Position numbers and translations under genes: made by a program. Positions 22,594 to 31,433 of a stretch of DNA of 43,484 nt are shown here, piece by piece. Numbering within the stretch: the stretch's first letter is position 1; every line of letters begins with the position of its first letter. Below the pieces are notes generated by a model, which was given only the letters and a program-made list of their open reading frames with translations, did not search any database and had not been told where the DNA came from. Source of the stretch: an uncultured Prevotella sp. Its GTDB lineage: Bacteria > Bacteroidota > Bacteroidia > Bacteroidales > Bacteroidaceae. The stretch lies in NCBI GenBank assembly GCA_900316565.1, contig ONDK01000016.1:1-43484 (forward strand), given 5' to 3'.

Positions 22594-24096
22594 ATGAACA
22601 ACAAACTTTACGGCAATCTTATATTTGAGCTTTCGCATCCCGGCCGACGCGCTTATTCCCTGCCGAAGAATGAGTTCGGCCATCACGAGCTGCCCTCGGG
22701 ACAGCGAAGAGAGAAGGACGCGGAACTTCCGGAGTGCGATGAGATGACGGTTGTACGCCACTACACCAATATGAGTGGCAACAACTTTGGGGTCGACAAC
22801 GGCTTCTATCCTCTTGGCTCTTGCACGATGAAGTACAATCCTCCCATAAACGAGGAGATGGCTGCCCTCCCGGCATTCGGTGCTCTGCACCCGTTACAGC
22901 CTGAGTCTACCGCTCAGGGTGCCCTGGAGATGGAATATCGTCTTCAGAAGGCTCTTTGCGCCATCACCGGTATGAGCGACTTCACCCTAAATCCTTGTGC
23001 CGGTGCTCATGGAGAGCTCACCGGTCTGATGATAATCCGCAGCTATCACCAGTCGCGTGGCGATGAAAGACGCATAAAAGTCATCGTACCAGACTCTGCC
23101 CACGGCACCAATCCGGCCTCCGCGGCTGTCTGTGGCCTTGAGGTCCTTGAGGTCAAGAGCACGGAGAACGGTCTTGTGGACCTCGACGACCTTCGTTCTG
23201 TCGTGGAGGAGAACAAGGATGACCTCGCGGCGATGATGATGACGAACCCCAACACCCTCGGTCTGTTCGAGAAAGACATCCCGGAGATAACGCAGCTTAT
23301 CCATGCCGCCGGTGGACTGATGTATTATGACGGCGCAAACCTGAACCCGATGCTTGGTATAGCACGTCCGGCCGACATGGGCTTCGACGTCATGCACATA
23401 AATCTTCATAAGACATTCTCAACACCTCATGGTGGTGGCGGTCCTGGTTCAGGTCCCGTGGGAGTGAGGGCAGGACTGGAAACGTTCCTGCCCAAGCCGC
23501 ATGTGGTGCTCAAGGACGGCAGATATGAGGTGGAGAACCCCGCCGCCACAGAGGAGTATTCTGTCGGGAACAACCATGTCGGTGCTTTCCTCGGCAACTT
23601 TCTGGTCATCGTCCGTGCACTTACCTATATTCTTTCTCTTGGCAAGGAAAATATAAAGAAAGTTGGTCCGCTGTCGGTTTTGAATGCAAACTATATCAAA
23701 GAGTCGCTTAAGGATGACTATGAGCTTCCTATAATTGGCGTCTGCAAACACGAGTTTGTCTTCAATGGCCTGAAAGACAAGTCGTCGGGGGTTACCACTA
23801 TGGACGTGGCAAAGCGTCTCCTCGATTACGGCTATCATGCGCCTACTATCTACTTCCCGCTTCTGTTCCATGAAGCTATGATGATAGAGCCTACAGAGAA
23901 CGAGAGCAAGGAGACGATAGACGGATTTATCTCTGTCATGCACAAAATAGCCAAGGAGGCCCGTGAGACTCCCGATGTGGTTAAGACGGCTCCTCACACC
24001 ACTCCGATAACGCGTGTCGACGATGTCCTTGCGGCCAAACACCCAATACTTACATACAGACAGATGGTCTCTGACAATCAAACATCAGGAAAATGA
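22594..24096 (+). CDS. gcvPB: Glycine dehydrogenase (decarboxylating) subunit 2
   Basis: The C-terminal half-chain of the P protein, carrying the PLP lysine. The 500 residues include FYPLGSCTMKYNPPINEEM, DSAHGTNPASAAVCG, and MYYDGANLNPMLG. The Schiff-base segment is HINLHKTFSTPHGGGGPGSG, with K273. The end overlaps lpd by 4 nt (ATGA), indicating translational coupling. The 121-nt gap from gcvPA shows nothing notable. Compared with many 480-490-residue relatives it is slightly long at the C-terminus. Confidence 0.96.
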   Translation: MNNKLYGNLIFELSHPGRRAYSLPKNEFGHHELPSGQRREKDAELPECDEMTVVRHYTNMSGNNFGVDNGFYPLGSCTMKYNPPINEEMAALPAFGALHPLQPESTAQGALEMEYRLQKALCAITGMSDFTLNPCAGAHGELTGLMIIRSYHQSRGDERRIKVIVPDSAHGTNPASAAVCGLEVLEVKSTENGLVDLDDLRSVVEENKDDLAAMMMTNPNTLGLFEKDIPEITQLIHAAGGLMYYDGANLNPMLGIARPADMGFDVMHINLHKTFSTPHGGGGPGSGPVGVRAGLETFLPKPHVVLKDGRYEVENPAATEEYSVGNNHVGAFLGNFLVIVRALTYILSLGKENIKKVGPLSVLNANYIKESLKDDYELPIIGVCKHEFVFNGLKDKSSGVTTMDVAKRLLDYGYHAPTIYFPLLFHEAMMIEPTENESKETIDGFISVMHKIAKEARETPDVVKTAPHTTPITRVDDVLAAKHPILTYRQMVSDNQTSGK

Positions 24097-25373
24097 CAAA
24101 CTCGGATTTAATAATCATTGGTGCTGGTCCCGGCGGTTACGATACGGCTGTCTATGCTGCAGAGCATGGACTAAAGACTGTTGTCGTAGAGAAGGACGAG
24201 GTCGGCGGCACATGTCTGAACCGTGGATGCATACCTACGAAGTGCCTGGCCCACGATGCAGAGCTGCTGCGTAATCCTTTGTTGTCGGACGGCGATAGGG
24301 ATGGCGTCAGTTTCTCACGGATTCGTGAACGTAAGGATGCTGTCGTCGCACAGTTGCGTCATGGTGTGGAGTCTCTCCTCTCCCAGCCGGGTATAACGAT
24401 GGTGAAGGGAGTGGCACAGTTCGTTGATGCCCATACCGTGAGCGTTGGCGACGAAATGTATTCTGCCAGGAATATCATCATCGCTACCGGCTCACATTCC
24501 AAGCTTCCGCCGTTTGCCGTTGAGGGTATGAGGGCCGGAAAGACGAAGGTCGTGACCTCGACGGAGCTCCTCGGCATAGAACGTGTGCCGGAGCGCCTTG
24601 CCATCGTCGGTGCCGGTGTCATCGGTATGGAGTTTGCATCGGCATTCAACACCTTCGGCAGCCATGTCGAGGTGTATGAGTTCCTAAAGGAATGTCTTAC
24701 CAGCCTCGACAAGGATATCGCCAAGCGTCTTCGTAAGACACTTGAGAAACGTGGCATCGGCTTCAATATGAAGTACAGTGTGGCGGATGTTGACGAACTG
24801 GATGCCGACGTAGTGCTCATCGCAACAGGCCGAGGCGCCAATGTCGAAGGTCTAAATCTCGACAATGCTGGCATAGCCTACGACAGAAAAGGCATTACCG
24901 TGGATGATAATATGAGAACAAATGTCGATGGCGTGTATGCTGTCGGCGACGTTAATGGCCGCATTATGCTCGCACATGCCGCGAAGTGGCAGGGTAGGAG
25001 GGCCGTCAATAACATCCTCGGACTGACCGACAACATATGCTTCGACATCATGCCGTCGGCAATTTTCACCTATCCGGAGGCTGCGAGTGTGGGGCCAGCA
25101 GAGGAGACGTTGAAAGAAAATGGTGTGGAATATACCGTTTCGAAAAATTTCTTCCGTGCCAATGGAAAGGCATTGGCCACCGATGAGACGGAGGGTATGA
25201 TGAAGCTGATTGCTGATAGGGACGGAAAGATACTGTCCTGTCATATGTTCGGGGCCCATTCTGCCGATATCGTCCAGGAGGTCTCCGCACTGATGAATGC
25301 CGGTATTACCATTAATCAACTGAATGATATTATCCACATCCATCCCACGCTGGGAGAGATTCTTGTGAAATAG
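24093..25373 (+). CDS. lpdA: Dihydrolipoyl dehydrogenase (compact)
   Basis: The L protein of the glycine cleavage system; it re-oxidises dihydrolipoyl GcvH with FAD and NAD. Visible motifs: FAD loop IIGAGPGGYDTAVYAAEHG, redox disulfide GGTCLNRGCIPTK, NAD loop IVGAGVIGMEFASAF, ATGR, YAVGDVNG, and the C-terminal base HIHPTLGE. At 426 residues it is shorter than the common 450-475. The gap falls mainly between the NAD loop and ATGR, where the usual 20-residue beta meander is missing (FNMKYSVADVDELDADVVLIATG). All catalytic residues are present, so it should be active. It is coupled to gcvPB by a 4-nt overlap and ends the operon. Confidence 0.94.
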   Translation: MTNSDLIIIGAGPGGYDTAVYAAEHGLKTVVVEKDEVGGTCLNRGCIPTKCLAHDAELLRNPLLSDGDRDGVSFSRIRERKDAVVAQLRHGVESLLSQPGITMVKGVAQFVDAHTVSVGDEMYSARNIIIATGSHSKLPPFAVEGMRAGKTKVVTSTELLGIERVPERLAIVGAGVIGMEFASAFNTFGSHVEVYEFLKECLTSLDKDIAKRLRKTLEKRGIGFNMKYSVADVDELDADVVLIATGRGANVEGLNLDNAGIAYDRKGITVDDNMRTNVDGVYAVGDVNGRIMLAHAAKWQGRRAVNNILGLTDNICFDIMPSAIFTYPEAASVGPAEETLKENGVEYTVSKNFFRANGKALATDETEGMMKLIADRDGKILSCHMFGAHSADIVQEVSALMNAGITINQLNDIIHIHPTLGEILVK

Positions 25374-25440
25374 TTCGGAGAAAACTTGCGTGCGTGGTAT
25401 CTCTCATGATATGAGATGCCGTGAAAACAGATAATAGAGA

Positions 25441-25525
25441 GACTTCCCAAAGGAAAGGGTGTCTTTGATCTGACGCAGAAATATATGCGGTCAGTCTGAC
25501 ACCCTTTCCTTTGGGGAGTCTTTTG
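25441..25525. terminator. Long bidirectional terminator
   Basis: A 23-bp stem with one wobble (25441-25463 with 25498-25520) encloses a second small hairpin (CTGAC/GTCAG) in its 34-nt loop. TTTT follows on the plus strand. It separates the convergent lpd and DUF3127 genes. Confidence 0.85.
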
Positions 25526-25538
25526 TAGTATCGCTGTC

Positions 25539-25961
25539 TTAGAATGGCAGATCATCTGCGCTGCCGTTCTCCTCCGGTGCCGGTGGGAACGGAGCCTGCG
25601 CGCCGCCCTGTGCTGCCGGTTGCTGAGGCGCTGCCGGCTGTGGAGCCGGTGCTGACGGAGCCTGTGTCGCAGCCTGTGCTGCTGCCGGGTCTATCGGCTT
25701 TACAGCCCATGCGGAGATGTCGTTGAACCAACGGTCCTGCCATTGGTGGGCGTCGATATCGAACGATACGAGGTATTCGCCGCCAACCTGAAGGTTGAAA
25801 CTCTGAAGACGGTCTGCGCCAAAGACGCGGAAGACGCATTTCTTTGGATATTGATCGTGGGTTTCTATGACGAACTCCTGTGATTTCCACTGATTACCAG
25901 TCCTTTGCGAGACACCTTCACGTGGCTGAAGGGCTGCGATTATCTTTCCTTGTATTTCCAT
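25539..25961 (-). CDS. DUF3127 OB-fold protein with SSB-like tail
   Basis: Function not established. Residues 1-90 (MEIQGKIIAALQPREGVSQR, then FVIETHDQYPKKCVFRVFG, then FDIDAHQWQDRWFNDISAW) match the DUF3127 family of Bacteroidota. It has strand-rich OB-fold character and aromatic residues where single-strand binding proteins stack bases. Residues 92-128 are Ala/Pro/Gln-rich and disordered. The last residues, ADDLPF, closely resemble the acidic DDIPF tip of bacterial SSB that recruits repair and replication enzymes. Canonical SSB is longer and differs in the core, so this looks like an SSB-like second protein. It is monocistronic, behind a promoter at 26079-26086. Confidence 0.8.
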   Translation of the reverse strand: MEIQGKIIAALQPREGVSQRTGNQWKSQEFVIETHDQYPKKCVFRVFGADRLQSFNLQVGGEYLVSFDIDAHQWQDRWFNDISAWAVKPIDPAAAQAATQAPSAPAPQPAAPQQPAAQGGAQAPFPPAPEENGSADDLPF

Positions 25962-26078
25962 TTTATGTTAGTTTATGAGTTTTTCGGTTTATGTGTTCCA
26001 AAGCGGTAAAAGGCATAAGCACTTTAAGTCTGTATATTTTAACCACGGAACACTTCAGTTTTTGACTTGTATCAGTTG

Positions 26079-26086
26079 CAAAGATA
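26079..26086 (-). promoter_or_regulatory. Candidate -7 element for the DUF3127 gene
   Basis: TATCTTTG on the minus strand, about 115 nt before the gene. No clear -33 TTTG is seen. Confidence 0.45.
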
Positions 26087-26160
26087 ATAAAATCATTTAT
26101 AAAATCCCATAGTTTTACAGAATAATTTTATCCTTCTTTACGCTGACTCGCCATGCCGGA

Positions 26161-28542
26161 TTATTTCTTTTCCACTACGTCCTCACCCTTAATGATATGC
26201 ACATCACGCTGTGGGAACGGTATCTCGATATTATTGTCATTGAGGGTCTGATAGATGCATTCCATAATCTTGCCGTCGTCGCCATACTGTGTGAGTACGT
26301 TGACCCATACAAGGATCTTAAGCGTAATGCAACTGTCGTCAAAACTCTTCAGTACAACGTTGACCTTCCTGCGGTGGTCTATGAAGGGAAGCTTGGTGAT
26401 GGCGTCAATCAACAGCTTCTGTACCTGCTGGATGTTGGTGCCATAGGCCACGCCGACCTCCAGAATGTCGAGCTCAAAACCGTGGTTCTTGGTCATGTTC
26501 TTGTAGTTCTTGGTGAAAAGCTGTGAGTTGGTGAACGCTATCACCGAACCGTCTATAGCTTCCAGCATCGTTGAGGTATAGCTTATCGACGACACCTTTC
26601 CGCGGATGCCATCGCAGATGATGTAGTCGCCAACCTTAATGCGTCCAGCCATCAGCGATATTCCGTAATAGATATTCTCAAGGATATCCTTCATAGCGAA
26701 TCCGATACCTGTAGACAGGCCGCCGGAGACTACCACCAACCACGTGTTGCTGACATGGAAGATGGAAAGGCCTATAAGAAGCCATGTGCCCCATACGATG
26801 ACCTGCTGCACCTTTATTATCATAACGCTGCGGCTGACAGCCGTTGTCGGGTCGGTCTGTTGCAGGTGTTGCTGTATGAGGTCCTTCAGCGTGTGGTTGA
26901 TATAGTTGAAGATGAAGGTCAGAATTATCACCTGACATACGGAAAAGATGCTCAGTCGGAAGTTCTTAGTGTCGATGATATACTCTGTGAATATCTGTCT
27001 GGTGGTGTCGGTGAGGTTGAAGACTGCTGCTGCCCAGTAGATGGAGATGATAAATGAGTATACGGTGAGCGACGGAATGATGACGAAATATATGAGACGG
27101 AACCACCATACCTTCGTGACCGGCATGTTAGAGGTGTGGTGGTTGTCGCGATATACCGACAACCACTTCTTTATGCAGACGAGCGTCAGGATACATGTGA
27201 GCATCATCACCCACCATATTATCACCTGCACGGCCAGCAGCGTATAGCCTACCATTGCCGCAATGTCGGAGATAACGAACGCCGAAAGGGTGAAGGTGCT
27301 GAGCAGCATGTCGGACTTCGGTATCTCGTTGCGATGCTTCTTTCCCGAGGTGAACTGCCATATCGTTGCCGCGATGAGTATTGGCGGAAAGAACACGTCA
27401 AGCACAACGGTAGGTATCAGCACTATACGGAAGGCAAAGACGATGAAGGCCACGGCGATGACCGGTGAGTAGACACGGTAGGTGTATTTCATTGCATCAC
27501 CCGACACACGCAGGAGGATGGATATCACTATGGCGACACCGAGCCAGGAGAACTCAAGGAAGAGGTTAGCGGCCATCTTGACAAAGTTGGAGTTGATGAT
27601 AATGCCCGTCTTCAGGACAGCCATTATTATACCGAACGTTATGATAGAACCGGCAAGTATGATATAAGAGCGTTTCTCCAGAAACCATTTGTTATGACTC
27701 TTGAAGCGGTCCTTCTGCATGACCTTTGTTACGACATACCTTATGCTTAGCACGTTGAAGCCTATGGCAAGCAGTGCGTAGAGGGCAAGAGCGGTGAAAA
27801 GCCATATTATCCACCTGATGTCCCACTGTGAAGATACCTTACTCTGAGGATCGTACTTCTGTGAGAGTGAAATATACATTTCTCTGAAGTAGACTCCTAT
27901 GTTCTTGATAATCGAAAGATAGTCGGAACCTCCACTGCTGAAGATGGTGTGCTGAATGAAGGAATACTGCTTGTCGGCATAGTCGTTGAGTGTGCTCAGG
28001 CGTTTCTCCGTATACTCATAATATGTAACGTAGTCCTTGAGGTCCTGATTGTTGTCATACAGCATCCTTCGTATGTTCACGGCCAATGTCAGACAGACGT
28101 TGCGGTCGGTCTTGGCGCGTTCGTCAAGAAAGAACGTGGGCATCGTCGACAGGGAGTTGATAAGCGAGTCATAGCGTGAGATATCAGCGTTGCTCTCCTC
28201 TATGTAATCCTTGAAAGGCAACGTCTTCTTCTTGAATTCCTCATATTGCGCCTTAGCCTCATGACAGGCGTAAGTCAGGTCGAATATATTGTCGGTCTGC
28301 TGTGAGTAGAGCATGATGGCATTCTGAGAGCTTCGTTCCATTATATCCTTCATGGTCTCGAAGACCTCCCGGCTCATCGCCTTTGATGAATTGAGCAGTT
28401 CGTTCTGCTCATAGTGAGTGGTGATGAGCTCATGGCGCAGTACAGCCAGCGAGTTGGCAAGACTGTCCTCTTTGAGAACGGCATTGGCCGGAATGACAAA
28501 GAGAAAGGCCAGACAGAGTATGATAAGAATTCTTTTGTTCAT
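26161..28542 (-). CDS. Large mechanosensitive channel, MscS family
   Basis: It opens under membrane tension to release solutes. The 793 residues start with a signal peptide (KRILIILCLAFLFVIPANA). A periplasmic helical domain of about 210 residues rich in charged helices follows, then about ten membrane segments. The MscS core comes last: pore helix GGLSTGIGFAMKDILENIYYGISLMAG, then the beta domain VGDYIICDGIRGKVSSISYTSTMLE and FTNSQLFTKNYKN. This is the MscK/MscM-like architecture rather than small MscS. The pore helix has the glycine/alanine spacing needed for packing. The C-terminal tail ends EDVVEKK. It stands alone, divergent from the sugar-kinase gene. Confidence 0.9.
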   Translation of the reverse strand: MNKRILIILCLAFLFVIPANAVLKEDSLANSLAVLRHELITTHYEQNELLNSSKAMSREVFETMKDIMERSSQNAIMLYSQQTDNIFDLTYACHEAKAQYEEFKKKTLPFKDYIEESNADISRYDSLINSLSTMPTFFLDERAKTDRNVCLTLAVNIRRMLYDNNQDLKDYVTYYEYTEKRLSTLNDYADKQYSFIQHTIFSSGGSDYLSIIKNIGVYFREMYISLSQKYDPQSKVSSQWDIRWIIWLFTALALYALLAIGFNVLSIRYVVTKVMQKDRFKSHNKWFLEKRSYIILAGSIITFGIIMAVLKTGIIINSNFVKMAANLFLEFSWLGVAIVISILLRVSGDAMKYTYRVYSPVIAVAFIVFAFRIVLIPTVVLDVFFPPILIAATIWQFTSGKKHRNEIPKSDMLLSTFTLSAFVISDIAAMVGYTLLAVQVIIWWVMMLTCILTLVCIKKWLSVYRDNHHTSNMPVTKVWWFRLIYFVIIPSLTVYSFIISIYWAAAVFNLTDTTRQIFTEYIIDTKNFRLSIFSVCQVIILTFIFNYINHTLKDLIQQHLQQTDPTTAVSRSVMIIKVQQVIVWGTWLLIGLSIFHVSNTWLVVVSGGLSTGIGFAMKDILENIYYGISLMAGRIKVGDYIICDGIRGKVSSISYTSTMLEAIDGSVIAFTNSQLFTKNYKNMTKNHGFELDILEVGVAYGTNIQQVQKLLIDAITKLPFIDHRRKVNVVLKSFDDSCITLKILVWVNVLTQYGDDGKIMECIYQTLNDNNIEIPFPQRDVHIIKGEDVVEKK

Positions 28543-28561
28543 ATTATGTTGTTTTGACCCA

Positions 28562-28609
28562 CAAAATTAATAAAAAGAATTCAATAACCGTTCTTTTTTC
28601 GTACTTTTG
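28562..28609. promoter_or_regulatory. Divergent -7 elements for the channel and kinase genes
   Basis: TAATTTTG on the minus strand (28562-28569) lies 19 nt before the channel start. TACTTTTG on the plus strand (28602-28609) lies about 118 nt before the kinase. Neither has a clear -33 TTTG. Confidence 0.4.
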
Positions 28610-28726
28610 CAATGAAAACTTATTGGCACTTGCGTAGTCTGGTCAATTGCTGTATATGGGACGCTTTCATATTATCGGATACCGGTATTGGCAAGTGCTG
28701 AACTAAATGACAAGAAAGGTTTATAT

Positions 28727-29545
28727 ATGATACTGATAGCTGACAGCGGAAGTACGAAAACCGATTGGGCCGTGCTCGATGAAAAAGGGACCGAGATGGC
28801 ACGCATACGTACCCAGGGGATGAATCCTTTTCATCTATCGTCAGAGGAGATGAAAGGAATAATATATGAGGAACTCATACCGTTTCTGCCGTCCGGGCAT
28901 CCGACCGCCATTTCCTTCTTTGGTACCGGCTGTACTCCTGACCAGATACCACTGATGAGAAAGCTTCTGGTGGAGACGATGGCTTGTGATAACGTCGTGG
29001 TGGGCAGTGACCTGCTTGGGGCGGCACGTGCTCTGTGTGGAGACCGTGAGGGCATAGCCTGTATCCTGGGCACCGGTGCCAACAGCTGTCTATATGATGG
29101 ACATGAGATAGTGGCAAATATACCTCCGCTGGGATACATCCTCGGCGACGAAGGCTCTGGAGCCGTTCTCGGCAAAATGTTCCTCAACGCCATATTCAAA
29201 GGTTTCTTGAGTGAAGAGATAAAGCAGTTGTACCTTCAGGAGAGCAGCCAGTCGTATGCCGACATTATAAGGAAGGTATACCGCGAGCCTCTTGCAAACC
29301 GGTATCTCGCCACTACAGCCAAGTTCATTGCAGCCCACGAAGCCGACTACCCTGAGCTTAGAACACTTGTAAAGGATAACTTCCAGGGGTTCATCCATCG
29401 GAACATCGACAAATATAACAGGAAGGATCTGCCGCTGAACTTCGTCGGAAGTATAGCGTATTTTTTTCAGTCGGAGCTTAGGGAGGTATCAGAAGAATGC
29501 GGATACAGCCTCGGACATGTGGTGCGGAGTCCGTTGGACAGATAG
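28727..29545 (+). CDS. BadF/NagK-like ATPase-family kinase
   Basis: A member of the BadF/BadG/BcrA ATPase family, which in Bacteroidota is often annotated as N-acetylglucosamine kinase-like. I start it at 28727 (MILIADSGSTKTDWAVLD), because AAGAAAGG lies just upstream and the fold begins here; an earlier in-frame ATG exists at 28688. The 272 residues show phosphate-1 loop ADSGSTKTDW, phosphate-2 ILGTGANSCLYDG, and the glycine-rich GYILGDEGSGAVLGKM. The adenosine region NFVGSIAYFFQSEL follows. Phosphorylation of an amino sugar recycled from cell wall is a reasonable guess; the substrate is not proven. Confidence 0.85.
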   Translation: MILIADSGSTKTDWAVLDEKGTEMARIRTQGMNPFHLSSEEMKGIIYEELIPFLPSGHPTAISFFGTGCTPDQIPLMRKLLVETMACDNVVVGSDLLGAARALCGDREGIACILGTGANSCLYDGHEIVANIPPLGYILGDEGSGAVLGKMFLNAIFKGFLSEEIKQLYLQESSQSYADIIRKVYREPLANRYLATTAKFIAAHEADYPELRTLVKDNFQGFIHRNIDKYNRKDLPLNFVGSIAYFFQSELREVSEECGYSLGHVVRSPLDR

Positions 29546-29546
29546 T

Positions 29547-29585
29547 GGAACGTTACACAATATGGTAACGTTCCTCGTTCTGTCT
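29547..29585 (+). terminator. Terminator after the kinase gene
   Basis: Perfect 10-bp stem GGAACGTTAC/GTAACGTTCC (29547-29556, 29565-29574), followed by TCTGTCTTTTT on the plus strand. Confidence 0.75.
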
Positions 29586-29599
29586 TTTTCCCTTTATAC

Positions 29600-30115
29600 T
29601 TAGACATTCACCTCTTCCCGGTCCTTCAATGTCTCGTTGAGGAAATCCAGGAAGAGACGCATAGCCTTGTTGGTGGCAATGGCAAGGTTGATGTCGCGGC
29701 CGAAGTCCTCTGTGAGCTTAAACGTGCGAATGTCATCCTTACTGCCATAGCCAATCCATATTGTGCCGACGGGTATCTCCTTCGTGCCACCGCCTGGACC
29801 GGCGATGCCTGTGGCGGAAATGGCATAGTCGACATCCAGAGCCTTGATGGCACCCTGCACCATCTCACGTGCCACCTCCTCGCAGACGGCAGTCTGCTCT
29901 TCGAGCACCTCATGACTGACACCGAGGAGATTCTCTTTCACCTCATTGGTATAGGATATTATGCCACCCTTGAAATAGTTGCTTGCACCAGGGATGGCGA
30001 TGATTGACTCGGCGATTCTACCGCCCGTGCAACTCTCTGCCGTGCCCACGGTGAGCCCGGAGGCATAGAGCTGGTCGCCTATCTGACGTGATATGATCTT
30101 ACTTTCGAATTCCAT
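29600..30115 (-). CDS. pncC: Nicotinamide-nucleotide amidohydrolase (CinA C-terminal type)
   Basis: PncC deamidates NMN to nicotinic acid mononucleotide, recycling pyridine nucleotide. I start it at 30115 (MEFESKIISRQIGDQLYASG); a further in-frame ATG at 30157 adds residues that do not fit the family. The 171 residues are only the CinA C-terminal domain, without the N-terminal CinA domain, as in E. coli PncC/YgaD. Motifs: TVGTAESCTGGRIAESI with the catalytic serine, GGIISYTNEVKENLLGV, SATGIAGPGGGTKEIPVGTI. It lies 182 nt after tsaD and probably shares its transcript. Confidence 0.93.
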   Translation of the reverse strand: MEFESKIISRQIGDQLYASGLTVGTAESCTGGRIAESIIAIPGASNYFKGGIISYTNEVKENLLGVSHEVLEEQTAVCEEVAREMVQGAIKALDVDYAISATGIAGPGGGTKEIPVGTIWIGYGSKDDIRTFKLTEDFGRDINLAIATNKAMRLFLDFLNETLKDREEVNV

Positions 30116-30253
30116 AATGTTAGATGCCTCCCACAAGCCCTGACAAAGAAAGGGCACGCCTTGGAAACGTTTCGCAGTGAGGCCTTAGTCTTATTATTGG
30201 TTGAAAAATAGTTTTATCTGTTGTTACTGTCTCTTTCTTCATGCTACGTTCAT

Positions 30254-30280
30254 CACCGTAAGGTTCTCACCTTTCCGGTG
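30254..30280 (-). other. Hairpin with GAGA loop between tsaD and pncC
   Basis: On the minus-strand RNA, CACCG pairs with CGGTG around an internal loop, then AGGT pairs with ACCT, closing a GAGA tetraloop of the stable GNRA class. It follows the tsaD stop by 17 nt and lacks a T-run. Confidence 0.45.
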
Positions 30281-30297
30281 CTCGCTCTGTGACTGTC

Positions 30298-31395
30298 CTA
30301 TTTGAAGGTTACCTTAGAGAATGCAGGTAGGTCAATCGTCGCGAAATCGTGATCACGGTATTTGAACGTGCCCACGCAGGCAATCATTGCCGCGTTGTCG
30401 GTGGTATAGCTGAACTTCGGAATATATATGGTCCAGCCGAACCGTTTGGCATGATCACGGAAAGCATCGCGGAGCACCGAGTTGGCACTTACACCACCGG
30501 CGACGGCAACATGCTTTATTCCTGTCTCCTTGACAGCCATACGCAGTTTCTTCATCAGTATGTCCACGATAGTATATTCCAAAGAAGCTGCAAGGTCCTC
30601 CTTATGATGTTCTACGAAGTCGGGGTCTTCCTTGACCCATTTCTGCAGACTGTAGAGGAATGATGTCTTCAGACCGGAGAAAGAATAATTGAATCCTGGG
30701 ATATGAGGTTCTGCAAACTTGAATGCGTTCGGGTCACCGTTCTTTCCCAGCCGGTCAATGATAGGACCACCGGGATAACCCAGCCCCATGACCTTAGAGC
30801 ATTTGTCAATGGCCTCGCCGGCAGCATCGTCGATGGTTTGTCCGAGAACCTCCATGTCATTGTATGCGTTTACCTTTACTATCTGACTGTTGCCGCCGGA
30901 GACAAGTAGGCACATGAACGGGAACGGCGGCATGTGGTTGTCGTCATCGCTTTCCTTGATGAAGTGCGCCATGACGTGTCCCTGCAGGTGATTGACGTCG
31001 ATAAGCGGTATGTCGAGTGAACGGGCGAAGCCCTTAGCGAAACTTGTTCCGACGAGCAGAGAGCCCATAAGTCCCGGACCACGTGTGAATGCTACCGCCG
31101 ACAGTTGTTCCTTGGTAATGCCGGCGCGCTTTATAGCCTGGTCGACTACAGGTACCACGTTCTGCTGATGGGCACGTGAGGCCAACTCCGGTACCACACC
31201 ACCATAAGCCTTATGGACCTCCTGTGAGGCAGTCACATTACTTAGAATGACCTGGTTGCGCAGAACAGCAGCCGAAGTGTCATCGCACGAGGACTCGATA
31301 CCAAGAATATACACCGGTTCAGCGTCCTTCTCCGAGAGGGAAGACTGCTGATTGCCGTGCTGTTTGTTTTCAATAGAATCCATTTCCTGTTTCAT
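30298..31395 (-). CDS. tsaD: tRNA threonylcarbamoyladenosine transferase subunit TsaD
   Basis: TsaD, with TsaB and TsaE, puts the threonylcarbamoyl group on A37 of ANN-decoding tRNAs. The 365 residues include ILGIESSCDDTSAAVL, VPELASRAHQ, FTRGPGLMGSLLVG and the metal histidines in NHLQGHVMAHF. LVSGGNSQIV, AGEAIDKCSKVMGLGYPGG, GGVSANSVLR and TDNAAMIACVG follow. Compared with the usual 335-345 residues it has about 28 extra N-terminal residues, rich in Gln/Ser/Asn; no later methionine fits better, so the extension is probably real. It lies 38 nt after map. Confidence 0.95.
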   Translation of the reverse strand: MKQEMDSIENKQHGNQQSSLSEKDAEPVYILGIESSCDDTSAAVLRNQVILSNVTASQEVHKAYGGVVPELASRAHQQNVVPVVDQAIKRAGITKEQLSAVAFTRGPGLMGSLLVGTSFAKGFARSLDIPLIDVNHLQGHVMAHFIKESDDDNHMPPFPFMCLLVSGGNSQIVKVNAYNDMEVLGQTIDDAAGEAIDKCSKVMGLGYPGGPIIDRLGKNGDPNAFKFAEPHIPGFNYSFSGLKTSFLYSLQKWVKEDPDFVEHHKEDLAASLEYTIVDILMKKLRMAVKETGIKHVAVAGGVSANSVLRDAFRDHAKRFGWTIYIPKFSYTTDNAAMIACVGTFKYRDHDFATIDLPAFSKVTFK

Positions 31396-31433
31396 TTAAT
31401 AATGTAACGGATGTATTTTCACTCCGAACCTTT

